A stretch of DNA of 64,000 bases from Gadus chalcogrammus (GCF_026213295.1 NC_079414.1:11692067-11756066), one strand, 5' to 3'. Numbered from the stretch's first letter, positions 1-12,500 are shown. Notes: generated by a model not told the origin, from the letters alone. Made by a program: numbers and translations.

Positions 1-1637
1 AAACAATATTTCTCTAGAATTTCATGAAATTGTAAGAAAACACATTTCTTTCCTCTTTCAAATGAGTTTGTTGGTTTTGTTTCATTGGTTCTATTTTTAT
101 GCCTATTTTAGTCTTGGAAATGATTTTCAAATCAATTATTTTTTTACAATACGTATCTTCTCGAAGATTGCCCCCTGTTGTCATTCTGTTATCCTGCCTA
201 TTGATGTTATAAGGGTCAGTGATGAATAATGACATAAAGAGCTCCATTAATTCACCAAGTATTAGAAATAAAGAATAATGGCCACCGTCCACTAGTCATA
301 TGTTCATCTAATGATGAAAACATTTCTCAAAATATAGTGTTATAATTGTTACACACAAACAAGTGCATGTGTGTATAACACATACACTTGTGTCTAATCA
401 CCTATTGTTCAAGTTCAAGTTCAAAGTACTTTATTGCCCCCCCCCCCTCCAATTGGGAATCAATTACAATTGGAATTGAGTACAATTTGGAATGCATTGC
501 ACTTTACCCAGATGTAAATGCACGTTTACAACTGGGCCGTATTGTCTAACTGACAAAATATGTATTTGTTGGTGGTAGTCAGTAAGTAGACTGGCTACCT
601 AACCAGACAGTATTTCAGTACCATATTATACTATTAGATAATATTACTATATTATATTATAATACTATATTCATACTATTCTTTTCCACAACAGATATTT
701 GCATAGAGCATGCCTCACAAGTTGCTGATAGATGGCTGTTTAATTGATTGATACACTGACATGAATCTTTTACCAACAACTATTCTGTATGTATTTGTAT
801 ACTATTTATATTCTTCATATAGGCCTACAAGGAAAATCATAATAGACTAACCCGTTTGTTTGAATGCTCCGATGGTGTAGGGATGCTCTCACCCCAAATT
901 ATCCAACAAAATGTTTCTCGGTCTGTCGTGTCCCTGTTTCTGGGATCTATCAGTAAATAACTGAAGACAAGCGGTTGTCTTTTAACAGGACATTTTGGCA
1001 CAGGTGACAAGCCAATCAGCTGATGTTACCAGGGCACCTTTCCGCATTTTTTCCCTTTCCACCACACCCAACATACACCCAACCATTACGGGAACACACA
1101 GCCATTACGGGAACACACAACTGTGAATACAAATGGCTGATGAGACAACTGCACCATGCACCTGGCTCTGCAATTATTGTGCATTTTGAAGTCCATAGCA
1201 TTTTTCTGAGCCCCTGAGTAAAACCATCTTTGTGAAGCTTTAACCCTGTTTTAACATTTCATATATATAGAACAATGTGATAAGGCCCCTGCCCGTTTCG
1301 AAAATCCAGTATAACCTGCTGATCGTCAAATCCGTCATTGTTTAACTTCTACTTCCTCTATGCTTCTACTATCTTCTGAACAACGCTATGATACACTATT
1401 CAATGCTCTGCATGACATTATGCAATGTCATGTAGCATTAGCTTATGCTACACTACGCTAGGCTAAACAATATGCTTGCTATATAATAGATTAGACTTTG
1501 TTACAAATTATGCTGCACTCCAGGATGCTACATTTTATGTTACACTCTATATTACACTGTGCGATGTTATGTTATGCTATGCATTATGCCATACATACAA
1601 ATACACTCCACTATGCAATGCTACACATTATGTTACA
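1..1637. other. Intergenic DNA, no gene seen
   Basis: AT-rich noncoding sequence. Around 408-450 there is a short stretch, a repeated GTTCAA motif leading into TTTATTG and a C-run, that resembles the end of a teleost LINE. From about 1370 to 1640 the DNA is a degenerate array of words such as ATGCTACA, ATGTTACACT and ATGCAATG, probably a decayed minisatellite. The short open frames here have no recognisable protein features. Confidence 0.6.
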
Positions 1638-1645
1638 CTGTATAG

Positions 1646-2314
1646 TAGGGCCCGACCGATTCATCGGCCTGCCGATTTAATCGGCCGATTATAGCCTTTT
1701 TGAAAATAATCGACATCTGTCAAAAAGACGCCGATTGCAACCGATTATTATTTTTTTAGAAATGTTATTGCGCTTAGTATCCTGCAGATTGTGCTCCTAC
1801 TCGCCTTGCTAACTTACAACTTTAGCTGGAGTAAAAAAGAGGAGATTTAATTTTACCGTACAACATGAAAGCACGCTCGCTCAGGCAGCTGCGTGCTCAC
1901 CTCACCAATGTACACAAGGCGCGTTGTTTGAGCATGTTGTGCCTGTTTTTCTTTAGGTCCCAGGCCATGTTAATTTGTTATACTGTAGACTCTAACGGTG
2001 AGACCATACTGCTCAGCACGCACGTGTTAGTCACTGCTCACGAGCGCAGCACATTGGGAGTTAGTTATTTATTTTACATTCCACTAATTTTTGACTGTAA
2101 ATGTATTCTAAAACACTCAAAGGTTCTGCATTCAATTCACATATTCGTCAAAAGTGTTTAAAGTATATTTAAGGTATCAAAAACTATGTTTTATAGGCTT
2201 TTTTTTGTTTTGCTTTTAATCGGCCGATTATATCGTAATCGTAATTTTTCTCTTAAAATAATCGGCATCAATACATACATACGGCACTCAAAAATCAATA
2301 TCGGTCGGGCCCTA
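1646..2314. mobile_element. Non-autonomous hAT-type DNA transposon, 669 bp
   Basis: The ends are a perfect 15-bp inverted repeat, TAGGGCCCGACCGAT at 1646-1660 and its reverse complement at 2300-2314. The element is flanked by a perfect 8-bp direct duplication, CTGTATAG, at 1638-1645 and 2315-2322. Eight-base target duplications and TAGGG-type termini are typical of the hAT superfamily. Near each end there are further copies of an ATCGGCCGATTA motif. A 98-codon open frame at 1865-2161 has no transposase motifs, so the copy is probably mobilised in trans. The intact duplication suggests a fairly recent insertion. Confidence 0.9.
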
Positions 2315-2489
2315 CTGTATAGTACACAACAACCCGGTATCGTGCTCATGCGCACAAACGTTAATCTATTGAATCGTGTCCCAGAGCACGATTGTGCTAC
2401 ACAGAACGAAATGTAAACCAATGCATTCTGAACGGGAGCGTTTTTCGGACGAGAGAGAGAGTGTGCGCAGATAGTACAGTGCACCCTCT

Positions 2490-4596
2490 GGTTCACCTCT
2501 TGTGTGTCAACCACCAAATCTGCCTTCTACCGGAACAAAATCAACTCCTCTGCCTCAAACCCCAGGAAACTGTTCTCCCTGTTCTCGTCCCTCCTCAACC
2601 CTCCCTCACCCCCACCTCCTTCCTGCCTCACTGCTGATGACTTAGTTACCTATTTTACCCAGAAAGTGAAGGACATTAGCTCCTCTTTTATCCCTGTCTC
2701 TATTTTCCCTCCTCCCATCCCCTCCTCTGTCTTTACCCAATTTAGCCCTCTCACCTCTGAAGAGGTCAACAGAACAATAACAACCATGCCACCACCTGCC
2801 CCCTTGACGCTATCCCCTCCTCTCTCCTCCAGGATGTCTCAAGCAAGATCCTGCAATTTCTCACCTCATTTATCAACTCCTCCCTCGCTTCAGGCATTGT
2901 TCCAGCATCTTTCAAGACTGCCAGAATAAAGCCTCTTCCCAAAAAAACAACTCTTAATACCACCGATATCCAGAACTACAGACCGGTATCTCTTCTTTCA
3001 TCCCTGTCTAAAACACTGGAACGTGCCGTTGCTAACCAACTGTCCTCCTATCTCTCATCTAACAACCTCCGTGACCCTCACCAGTCAGGTTTCAAGAAGG
3101 CACACTCCACTGAGACGGCTCTCTGACTGAGTCCCTCCGTGCTGCCAGAGCCTCGTCCCTCTCATCGGTTCTCATTCTCCTCGACCTGTACGCAGCATTT
3201 GACACGGTGAACCACCAGATCCTCCTTGCCACTATTGCCGAACTTGGCAATCGCTGAATCTGCTCTTTCCTGGTTCACATCCTACCTGACGAACCGCACC
3301 TATCAAGTGACATGGAATAGCTCCTTGTCCAAACCTTGCACGCTTGAAACTGGTGTCCCTCAAGGCTCTGTACTGGGGCCTCTTCTGTTCTCCCTCTATA
3401 CCAGATCTCTGGGCTCGGTAATTGCATCACACAGCTTTTCTTATCACTGCTATGCTGACGACACGCAGCTATTTCTCTCTTCCCCCTCATCTGATAAAGC
3501 CCTGATTGCAACACGCATATCGGAATGTCTGGCAGACGTCAGCACCTGGACAACTGCCCATCACCTGAGGCTTAACCTCAACAAAACCGAGCTCCTCCTA
3601 ATCCCAGGGAATGATTGCCCACACATGGACTTACTGGTCACCGTTGAGAACATCACTGTATCTCCATCTCCAACTGCCAGAAACCTCGATGTGGTATTGG
3701 ACAATCAGTTATGCTGCACCGCAAACATCACTGCGGTGGCCCGATCCTGCAGATTTGCACTTTACAACATCTGCAGAATCCGGCCCTTCCTCACAAGGGA
3801 AGCAGCTCAGCTTCTAGTCCAATCACTGGTCGTCTCCCACCTCGACTACTGAAACTCACTCCTGGTTGAACTTCCTGCCTCTGCGATTAAACCTTTGCAG
3901 CGCATCCAGAATGCGGCAGCGCGCCTCGTGTTCAACCTACCGAAGTTCTCCCATGTGACCCCCCTGTTCCGGGACCTCCACTGGCTCCCTGTAGTAGCTC
4001 GCATCAAATTTAAGACGATGGTACTGGCATACAAGGCAGTCGATGGAACTGCCCCTGCCTTCCTCCAAGCATTGCTAAAGCCACACACCCAAGCTCGATC
4101 CCTCCGCTCAACTACATTAGCTGGACGTCTGGTACCGCCATCGCTAAGAGCTAGCAAAGGCCGTTCAGCAAAGTGACAACTTTTCTCGGTTTTGGGACCT
4201 CAGTGGTGGACCGAGCTCCCTGCCGCTCTCAGGACCGCAGAGTCGCTCACTATCTTCCGAAAAAGACTCAAGACCCACCTGTTCAGAGTCCACATCGACA
4301 CTGCATAGCCACCCTCCCCCTTCTGGCCACCATTGTACACTGTATTGTATTGTGTTGTATTGTATTGTATTGTATTATAGTACTTAACTGTGTAGCAACT
4401 GCAGTAGCTGCTATCATTTCTGTAACACGGGAATTGGTTAGCCTAGCGATTGTTGTACTTGCACTTGGTTCTATGAACATCCTTTCTGTACCGACAGCGA
4501 TATATTGATGCACTTCTTATGACAAATGTTCTTATTGTAAGTCGCTTTGGATAAAAGCGTCTGCTAAATGCCCTAAATGTAAATGTAAATGTAAAA
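2490..4596 (+). mobile_element. 5'-truncated L2-type LINE with broken reverse transcriptase
   Basis: A decayed non-LTR retrotransposon. Reverse-transcriptase-like sequence runs in several frames: the YRNKINSSASNPRKLF region at about 2530, a QNYRPVSLLSSLSKTLER region at about 2970-3030, and the catalytic YADD motif within SYHCYADDTQLFLS near 3445-3485. The C-terminal LHWLPVVARIKFK region is near 3980-4020. Frameshifts occur near 2785 and 3130-3220, and in-frame stops near 3125 and 3850. The 3' end has the widespread teleost L2 tail (GTCGCTTTGGATAAAAGCG at about 4540), ending in TAAATG repeats near 4596. The element cannot retrotranspose by itself. Confidence 0.85.
3226..3852 (+). pseudogene. 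LINE reverse transcriptase fragment with YADD motif
   Basis: This is the longest surviving open piece of the L2 ORF2, about 208 codons. It contains the TGVPQGSVLGPLLFSLY palm motif and the FSYHCYADDTQLF active-site block, followed by the thumb-like region with LNLNKTELLLI. It ends at a stop codon after SHLDY. The homologous sequence continues after that stop at 3895-4176 (QRIQNAAARLVFN to LAGRLVPPS). The gene is dead because of upstream frameshifts and these stops. Confidence 0.85.
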
Positions 4597-4717
4597 ATAT
4601 ATGTCAATATTTTTCTAACCCTTCCAAAAACTGCAACAAACATGGATATTTTCTTCGACCACAGAAGGGGTGTGCGCAGAAAGGACAGTGCACCCTCTAC
4701 TTATGTATGCGTCAAAA

Positions 4718-6066
4718 CAACAAATGCATACTCAATACTTGGTCGGGAATCCTTTTGCAGAAATGACTGCTTCAATGCAGCGTGGCATGGAGGCAATCAG
4801 CCTGTGGCACTGCTGAGGTCTTATGGAGGCCCAGGATGCTTCGATAGCGGCCTTAAGCTCATCCAGAGTGTTGGGTCTTGCGTCTCTCAACTTTCTCTTC
4901 ACAATATCCCACAGATTCTCTATGGGGTTCAGGTCAGGAGAGTTGGCAGGCCAATTGAGCACATTAATACCATGGTCAGTAAACCATTTACCAGTGGTTT
5001 TGGCACTGTGAGCAGGTGCCAGGTCGTGCTGAAAAATGAAATCTTCATCTCCATAAAGCTTTTCAGCAGATGGAAGCATGAGGTGCTCCAAAATCTCCTG
5101 GTAGCTAGCTGCATTGACCCTGCCCTTGATAAAACACAGTGGACCAACACCAGCAGCTGACATGGCACCCCAGACCATCACTGACTGTGGGTACTTGTCA
5201 CTGGACTTCAGGCATTTTGGCATTTCCTTCTCCCCAGTCTTCCTCCAGACTCTGGCACCTTGATTTCCGAATGACATGCAAAATTTGCTTTCATCCGAAA
5301 AAAGTACTTTGGACCACTGAGCAACAGTCCCGTGCTGCTTCTCTGTAGCCCAGGTCAGGCGCTTCTGCCGCTGTTTCTGGTTCAAAAGTGGCTTGACCTG
5401 GGGAATGCGGCACCTGTAGCCCATTTCCTGCACACGCCTGTGCACGGTGGCTCTGGATGTTTCTACTCCAGACTCAGTCCACTGCTTCCGCAGGTCCCCC
5501 AAGGTCTGGAATCAGCCCTTCTCCACAATCTTCCTCAGGGTCCAGTCACCTCTTCTCGTCGTGCAGCGTTTTCTGCCACACTTTTTCCATCCCACAGACT
5601 TCCCACTGAGGTTCCTTGATACGGCACTCTGGGAACAGCCTATTCGTTCAGAAATGTCTTTCTGTGTCTTACCCTCTTGCTTGAGGGTGTCAATGATGGC
5701 CTTCTGGACAGCAGTCAGGTCGGCAGTCTTACCCATGATTGCGGTTTTGAGTAATGAACCAGGCTGGGAGTTTTTAAAAGCCTCAGGAATCTTTTGCAGG
5801 TGTTTAGAGTTAATTCATTGATTCAGATGATTAGGTTAATAGCTCGTTTAGAGAACATTTTCATGATATGCTAATTTTTTGAGATAGGAATTTTGGGTTT
5901 TCATGAGCTGTATGCCAAAATCATCAGTATTAAAACAATAAAAGACCTGAAATATTTCAGTTGGTGTGCAATGAATCAAAAATATATGAAAGTTAAATTT
6001 TTATCATTACATTATGGAAAAGAATGAACTTTATCACAATATGCAATTTTTTTGAGAAGGACCTGT
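4718..6066 (-). mobile_element. Tc1/mariner transposon, one end truncated
   Basis: The element carries the minus-strand transposase pseudogene. Its 5' noncoding end reaches about 6066 with the AAGGACCTG terminus, together with the internal TTTTTTGAGA motifs at about 5875 and 6050 that are common in a widespread fish Tc1 family. On the transposase 3' side the homologous sequence stops only about 15 bp after the stop codon, so that terminal repeat is missing. The left boundary is therefore approximate. Confidence 0.8.
4732..5736 (-). pseudogene. Tc1/mariner DD34E transposase with one in-frame stop
   Basis: A single reading frame of 334 codons runs from a start at 5736 to a stop at 4732. It is interrupted only by a TGA at 5512-5514. 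The N-terminal part (MGKTADLTAVQKAIIDTLKQ) is a helix-turn-helix DNA-binding region typical of Tc1 proteins. The catalytic domain keeps all three acidic residues: Asp in FSDESKF, Asp in FQHDLAPAH, and Glu in NSPDLNPIENLW, with exactly 34 residues between the second and third, so DD34E. The one stop makes this copy non-functional unless read through. Neighbouring sequence supplies only one terminal repeat. Confidence 0.92.
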
Positions 6067-6719
6067 ATATATAAATATATATACTTGTTCTGACCAGGGT
6101 TGGGGATTTCAGTTTTACATTAATAAGGTTGCCTGTAACTTATCTTAAGCCTTTCAGTGTTTTGTTTAACCTGTGTTTTTCTATGTGAAAATTCTTCCTT
6201 GAAACTACAGTAGACTATGATTTGCTATTTTCAACCTGTTCCTTTCCAGTCAATGTTACGTCATGTTGTCCTAGTGGCTGTGATGCCTTGCTTTACGGTA
6301 ATGGTCTTAAACATTTTGAGTCAGTCAGCAAGCATTCAGCTGTCTATAATTGCTCCAGTGATTTCCTATGACCCTGAAGTTAAATTCCCACTGGACATTG
6401 TCAAGGTATCTTGCAGAGTTTAGATTGGGAATGTTTTAGGAAAGTTTCAAGGAATGGGTGGCCCGAGGCGGAACACCCTGACCAGCAGAACCACACAAAA
6501 AGGTAAAAAAATAAAGAAACTCAGTTAAAAAGGTTCATACATTAGAATGCTCTCTTTTTCTTAGTTGGTTCTTATAAGACTTCAAGACTTTCAAACGAGT
6601 AGGAGCCTCTCTATTGGCTTCTTGGGGAGGCCAGTAAAAAGGACATTGTAGCAGTCATGCATTCATTTCTCAGCATCCAAACCCCTCAAAACGGACGTGG
6701 CAATTTTTCTAACATGATA
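6067..6719. other. Noncoding spacer
   Basis: AT-rich DNA between the Tc1 copy and a LINE relic. A 68-codon open frame at 6217-6423 shows no recognisable motif. Nothing else can be supported. Confidence 0.5.
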
Positions 6720-8556
6720 ATATGTCCCTGAACTACCTGAACCTCAATACTGGGAAGACGGAGCAGATAATCATTGGTCCAAAGCAAGACCAAAGAAAAT
6801 TTGAATCAGTCTCGCTATGTTTTGATTGCTCGGTCATCCCGTAAAAATTCCATTGTTAAAAATCTTGGTGTCTTCTTTGACCCTTTGCTCTGTTTTGACA
6901 AACATGTGAAAAGTATAGATAGAATTGTATTCTTTCATCTGGGAAATATTGTAAAAACAGACCAATCTTATCTGCAGCAGATGCAAAAACACTTATTTGT
7001 GCATTTATGTACGGTATATCATCAATACTGGATTATTCTAATTATTTGCTCTCTGGTCTTCCTTATTATATCACGAGAGGCCTCCAGCTTGTACAGAATG
7101 CTGAAGCTAGACTATTGACGAGAACGAGAAAACTTGATCATATCACCCCTATATTCTTACCGCTACACTGGCTACCAATAACTGCCAGATTGGATTTTAA
7201 GGTGCTACTGCTAACCTATAAAGCCTTGCATGGATTAGCACAATCCTACCTGAAGGACCTCATTCCTCATTCCTTATAGTCCTTCTCTGCCCCTCCAGTC
7301 TTCAGGAGCTGGCCTAGCCTTCGCCTATCGAGCACCCTATCTGCAGGCCTGCATCAACTGCCATTGGGCCCTGGAGTGTTGTAGGCCCCCTGAGAGGGGA
7401 TCTTCCAATGGGGATCTCCCAGCTAGTGGCCCCCTTTTTTATTGGCTCATGATAGGCCTCTGATTTTTGTAAGCCCAAAACAAAAAATCACATTGTCTTG
7501 GGCCTACGCCGATCGGGGGGCCTATCATGAGCCAGTATTAATGAGCAGTAGTCTACATTTCTTGCATGCACTTTTCCCTTCTAATTCCTCATTCTGTCTG
7601 TTCTATCATGTTGCGGTGACCACGACTGGAGGCCTGGCCTATCACAGTGACTAAAACTGAATGCCTGGACTCTAGGGTGACCACCTGCTAATAAGCCCAA
7701 GGGGGGACAAGGGGTATGTTTCGGGGGGACAATGGGGGACACTGCCTGGCGCGGCGGTGCCCCCACCTCACGGGCAGACTCACTGTTAGTGGTTTAGCCA
7801 TTTCTAGCACATACCACTTACATGGTATATTTATAATGTCCTATTCCCCTAAACATGTGTGATTACTGATGTATGCTCAGGTATAGGCCAACCAATGTGT
7901 ATTTTTTTCTAAATTAAAATTCATAATACAGATGCACTTCCACTCCCGATTTACTTTAACCACACCTCCTCACCTTTTTAATTGGAATTGGCAGTGCCTC
8001 AGACTCAGTCTCTTCCTCCATTTTTCGAATGTGTGTCTGGTTGGTAAGCACGTGCGTGCGCTGTCATGACAACAACGAAAAAGTTGACAAGAACCTAGTC
8101 AGCAGTTCAACTGAGAGGTGGGTGTGGCAACAGTAGCGTGCTGAACTGTCAAGTAATGTTCGTTTGGCTGCCTGGGGCTCCAGGATATAGAGAGCGACCA
8201 ACTTTTTTTTGAGCAAGCATTGATTTCGCGTGACACGGTCTCAATTTGAGGGACGCATGGTTGGGCTTCAAAACACTGTGCGCGCACGCGCTACGCGTGA
8301 CGGGTGGTCACCCTACTGGACTCTCCTTATTGTTAACCGGCCAGCACGCCATTACCGATTTAAAATGTTTTGCCTGTACATATGTGTGCAACCCTCAATG
8401 TGCAAACCTTCTCAAGATTTCTTTGTCGCTATTTCAGGGAGTTTTCTTGCCCTCTTGGGGGCTAGGGTCTTGAGGTTGTCATAAATAAATGCCCTGTTAA
8501 GCCCTTTGAGACTGTACCAGTGGTTAAGGGCTATACAAATAAAATTGAATTGAAAT
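6720..8556 (+). mobile_element. LINE (L2/Rex1-like) relic, split by a nested hAT element
   Basis: From 6720 the plus strand encodes decayed reverse-transcriptase C-terminal sequence: LNLNTGKTEQIIIGPK, then KNLGVFFDPLLCFDKHVK, then a frame change to LVQNAEARLLTRTRK and LPLHWLPITARLDFKVLLL near 7000-7280. This resembles the C-terminal end of L2/Rex1 ORF2. A LINE-type 3' tail (CCCTTTGAGACTGTACCAG and AAGGGCTATACAAATAAA) lies at 8494-8556. Between the two parts a hAT element sits at 7673-8315 with a clean 8-bp duplication, so the LINE is the older insertion. Confidence 0.75.
7673..8315. mobile_element. Non-autonomous hAT-type element, 643 bp, nested in a LINE
   Basis: The termini are the inverted repeat TAGGGTGACCACC at 7673-7685 and GGTGGTCACCCTA at 8303-8315. 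The flanks are the perfect 8-bp direct repeat CTGGACTC at 7665-7672 and 8316-8323. The interior has no transposase-like frame. The duplicated target is part of the older LINE, giving the relative order of insertion. Confidence 0.88.
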
Positions 8557-8907
8557 ACAAGGCTGTGTTGGTTACCTTGCTAATGTGGGACCTTTGTCTT
8601 CAGATCAGAGTCTACGATAACACAGAGACTTGAGACATCTGACTTAATCAAGGAAGTTGGAATCCCAATATTGTTTAAAAGCATATTGTGTTTGTTGGTC
8701 CAAGTAAGAGAATTTCAGTTTTTTCTATTGCTTTCAAGCTCAACTTATTGACAGCTGATTAACAGTAAGTGAGTGGCATTAGTATAATTTGGTTAAAGAG
8801 ATATGTATAATATACAGAGAATAGTAAAGGAGCAAGTCAACTTCCTTTTTACACACCCAAATGTATTCAAACGCATCCAATAGGATGGTCGATACCTGAA
8901 GGACAGG

Positions 8908-9550
8908 CAGGCCCGGTTCCAGAACAGAATGCCTTGGGGTGCATCTGAGATTACAGGGGGTGCACCAGTACTATACTAAAACCAGCTACCCAGCTTCAGT
9001 TCAGACTTCGCTTTTTTACACACAGGCCTTTCTACCATAGACAAGCACTTCTGCGTAGTTCTACTGACATGTTGGGACAACAATCATTTACTGTGCTTAA
9101 AAGATGGTATCATATCATGTCTTGTGATGTGGAGAACAGTTATACTAGTAAAATGTACTGTTAATAATAATGATTGACAATAGATTGTGATTTGTTTAAT
9201 TATTTAATCATATAAAAAACGAATGAAATTGCTTCCAGCAACAAAAATAGATCCCCATTCCCCACTGAGCGGACTGTTGCCAAGCAACATATAAACAAAA
9301 CACCATACATAAATAATTAATTAATAATTTTGTCAGTTTGGTGAACAGTCAGAGTGATGTTGGACGCTCATATCTCAACGGTATTCAATGGATACTGTCA
9401 CAAGTTTAATTACAATTTGTTTTGTGAGCAAGTATTTTATTATTTTTATCATATTTAATTTTTTTTATTTATTTCTTTTTCAATTGAGGGTGCAAAAAAA
9501 AAAATTGGGGGTGCAATGCATGCTTATGCACCCCCGTAGAACCGGGCCTG
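8908..9550. mobile_element. Non-autonomous hAT-type element, 643 bp
   Basis: The ends are the perfect 12-bp inverted repeat CAGGCCCGGTTC at 8908-8919 and GAACCGGGCCTG at 9539-9550. They are flanked by the 8-bp direct duplication AGGACAGG at 8900-8907 and 9551-9558. Subterminal GGGGTGCA motifs lie at both ends. There is no coding capacity. Eight-base duplications with CAG-type ends fit hAT. Confidence 0.88.
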
Positions 9551-9558
9551 AGGACAGG

Positions 9559-12500
9559 TAAGAATTCCATCTAACAAGGAAGTTATGAGTAGATCAGTTG
9601 ACCTAATGTGTTTTGACATCTGCATGGTTCAGAAAGGACGTAGTTGTGCCGTTGTTTTGTTTTTCTTTTAATCACATGAGCTTTGTGACGTAGAGCGTGC
9701 AAAAACAGGATGGGCCACTGCTCATAATAAAAAAGATTTACTCAATAATTATAAACTATGAAGTTTCCTGTACTCTTTAGAATTTCGTCGCAAAGAGCAC
9801 ACCTCTTGTTCGTATTCATAGCAAAAGTTTACATGCACAATGATACAAAAGCACCAAAACAATGTACACAGGTTGATCAACTCAAATGTATCTTATCAAC
9901 CTTTTATCAACCAAATTAGTAGAGCTGGGCATGTTCCAACTGTGATAATCATTGTAGGGGGTTTATATCATTAACAAATTGTAAATCTAACGTTTACCAT
10001 GAAAAAAAGGTAAAAGGTATAGCCTACCTTCTTCCGTACGTAATAATACGTGAATATTTGAAACTGACGATTGATTTTTTATTTTGCCCTTAAGCCCTTT
10101 CTATCTGTAGTTTTATTAAATGTAAGGTTTCGTTTTGTATGTTGCTTTCTTTTTATAAAGGTACCAGTGCTTGACCTTTAATGTTTATGAACGGTTACGA
10201 TAATTACATGATTCATCAATAACAAAGGCTGTATCCACAGGTCAAGTTCATAGGAGTGGCCACAGCCTATTGCCTCCACTTTAACCAGAGACTCTGAGTG
10301 ACACATGAACGTCTGTGTACTATACAGTTGGAATGTCACAGAGGAACTGATGGCACGATTCCACATGAGACAGGAAATTCCTTCCTTTGTTATTTTGTGA
10401 CTGCCTTCGGCACTCATAACAAAAAACGTTTCAGGTGGCTAATGACGTTAGCTAGCGTCTCAAGTCTGCTATGGGTCGTCACAGTTTTGAGTAACCAGAT
10501 AAAAAACCAAACCGATTGATTTTCTCAATCGCGCTCTTTCGTTTCCACTGCTGTACGTGGACAATCACGCTACTATGGAGGCCGAGGCTTGTACGTCACA
10601 TGCCATCAACACGAAGGAGGAAAAGCTACACGTTCCACCTTATTCTTGAAAATATAAAGTTTGAGCTGTTTGTGAAATATTTTTTTATATATTCTATTGT
10701 TGCTGTAATGAAACAGAACCACCACTTTCGGCTTATTGCTGAGTTAGCCTACCTGCTAAAAGAGTGTTAAACACATCCGTCTGCTAGCAGTAGTTACAGC
10801 ACATTGCACCGTGCTACTTTGTTAATCCTGATCATTCTTAAATTGTAGCAGAGCCTGGGCCAGGAACCAAAACCTCAAGGGGCTGAGTGGCGCCTATGGA
10901 GATATTTTACGGAAGGGAATCAAATTCTAACAAGCTTTTTGAATGGTATTTTTATTCATGCATTTCAACAGTGGCCAGTCGACTTGAAACGTTAGGATTT
11001 GAAACGGTTACAGACACTTTTCTAGTTTACTACTGCTGGCCGAGATTGTCTTACAGATCCCCGCCAGTCCAGCAACATTATCAGTTGAGACAAATATGAA
11101 GCCGTTATCTCCCATTTCACATTGTCTGCTCTGCTATCGGACAAGGTCTGATTTTGGAGATTGACATGTTTCAGCAGTAAAGCACAGAGTTCAGTACCTT
11201 GGACAAGGACCCCAAAGTCCCACAGAAAGACTAATTTTCTCTATTGTCCCAGATCACATCGAGCAGCATGTGGCCAGCCAGGCCAGGGAGCATACTTTTA
11301 TGTAACTTTTATCTATTCAACCTCCTCTTGATTTAAACGTCACTCTCAGACAATGATTCATCTTAACCTTTGTTGGATTGAAAAAACGGACTTTATCAGT
11401 TTCAATTCATTGTGTGTGTACACATAGGACGTGTTGAGTGATTTGATGGAAGCCATTTGGTGCCAGCCATTTTTTTTACATTTAGCCAGTTTTCCCCTTG
11501 TTGCTGAGGGTATAAAATTGGAGAAGAAAAACCCGATTTACAAGGAAGTTTAATGGGATATAAAACAATGATAGGACAGATAATAGTTTATGTTTAGTTT
11601 TTAGTAAATTAAGGATCTATTTTTTAAGGAGCATTTTAAAGATAAAGATTCAGATCAGATGCTTGATGGTCAAGTGAACTATTAATAGTCTGTGGATGTC
11701 AGACAGTGGTAATTGAACCGGCACTGTTAACACCAGTAAAAACAACATAGACATTCACATTACAACTGCCCATATTGAGCAGACATATGTGTACAACACA
11801 AGAGGACTATTCAAAAGCTTTTTCGTCCAACCAGTTCTGAAATATGTTTCAAGAATTGCATTGTGATGACGCACAGACACAGATCTTTTTGCACATGGAT
11901 CTATACAGCATTTAGATTGTAAGTTGCTTTGGATAAAAGCCTTTGCTCAATGCCCTAAATGTAAATGCAAATTTGGCTTCCTGAACAGAAGAATTTTGTG
12001 TCTTGTCTTCCAAAAAATCTAAAAGTTCCATATGCTCTGATGGGATGGAGGTGTGTTTTGAGCTTTAAAGGGACTGTGTGACCTTTGTCATTTTTTCACT
12101 TTTAGTCTAAGTTGAGGGATATTTTATGACCTATGTTGTTTTGCCTACTTTTGGTGTGGTTTTCCAGTTGCAGCAGGAACCTTTAGCGCCTAAATCGCCC
12201 CTAGTGGGAGAGGTGTGCTTCGATGCAGGCCTGAGGCGTCGCTCTGTCCTTCCCATTTGTAGTTTAAAGCACTCCAGTAGTTGGCTGTGGAAGTGGTCCT
12301 GTTAAGAAGAACCCGCCATGTAGGCATTTCTACCCATTTGTTCAAAACATGAAGGACTCAGACTCAAAAAATACCAAAAACGTCCTAATGATCTCAGGTG
12401 ACAGATGTGTATTCAGCATTAAGTTGACTGAGTGACCTCTCTCCCTTTTTCCCTAGTGGTCTACGTCAAGTGACGTTTTATGATCTGATGAAAGGTTAAT

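Noticed and set aside
1865..2161. 98-codon frame inside the first hAT element considered as transposase
   Set aside because: No BED finger, no catalytic or dimerisation motif; the element is too short to be autonomous.
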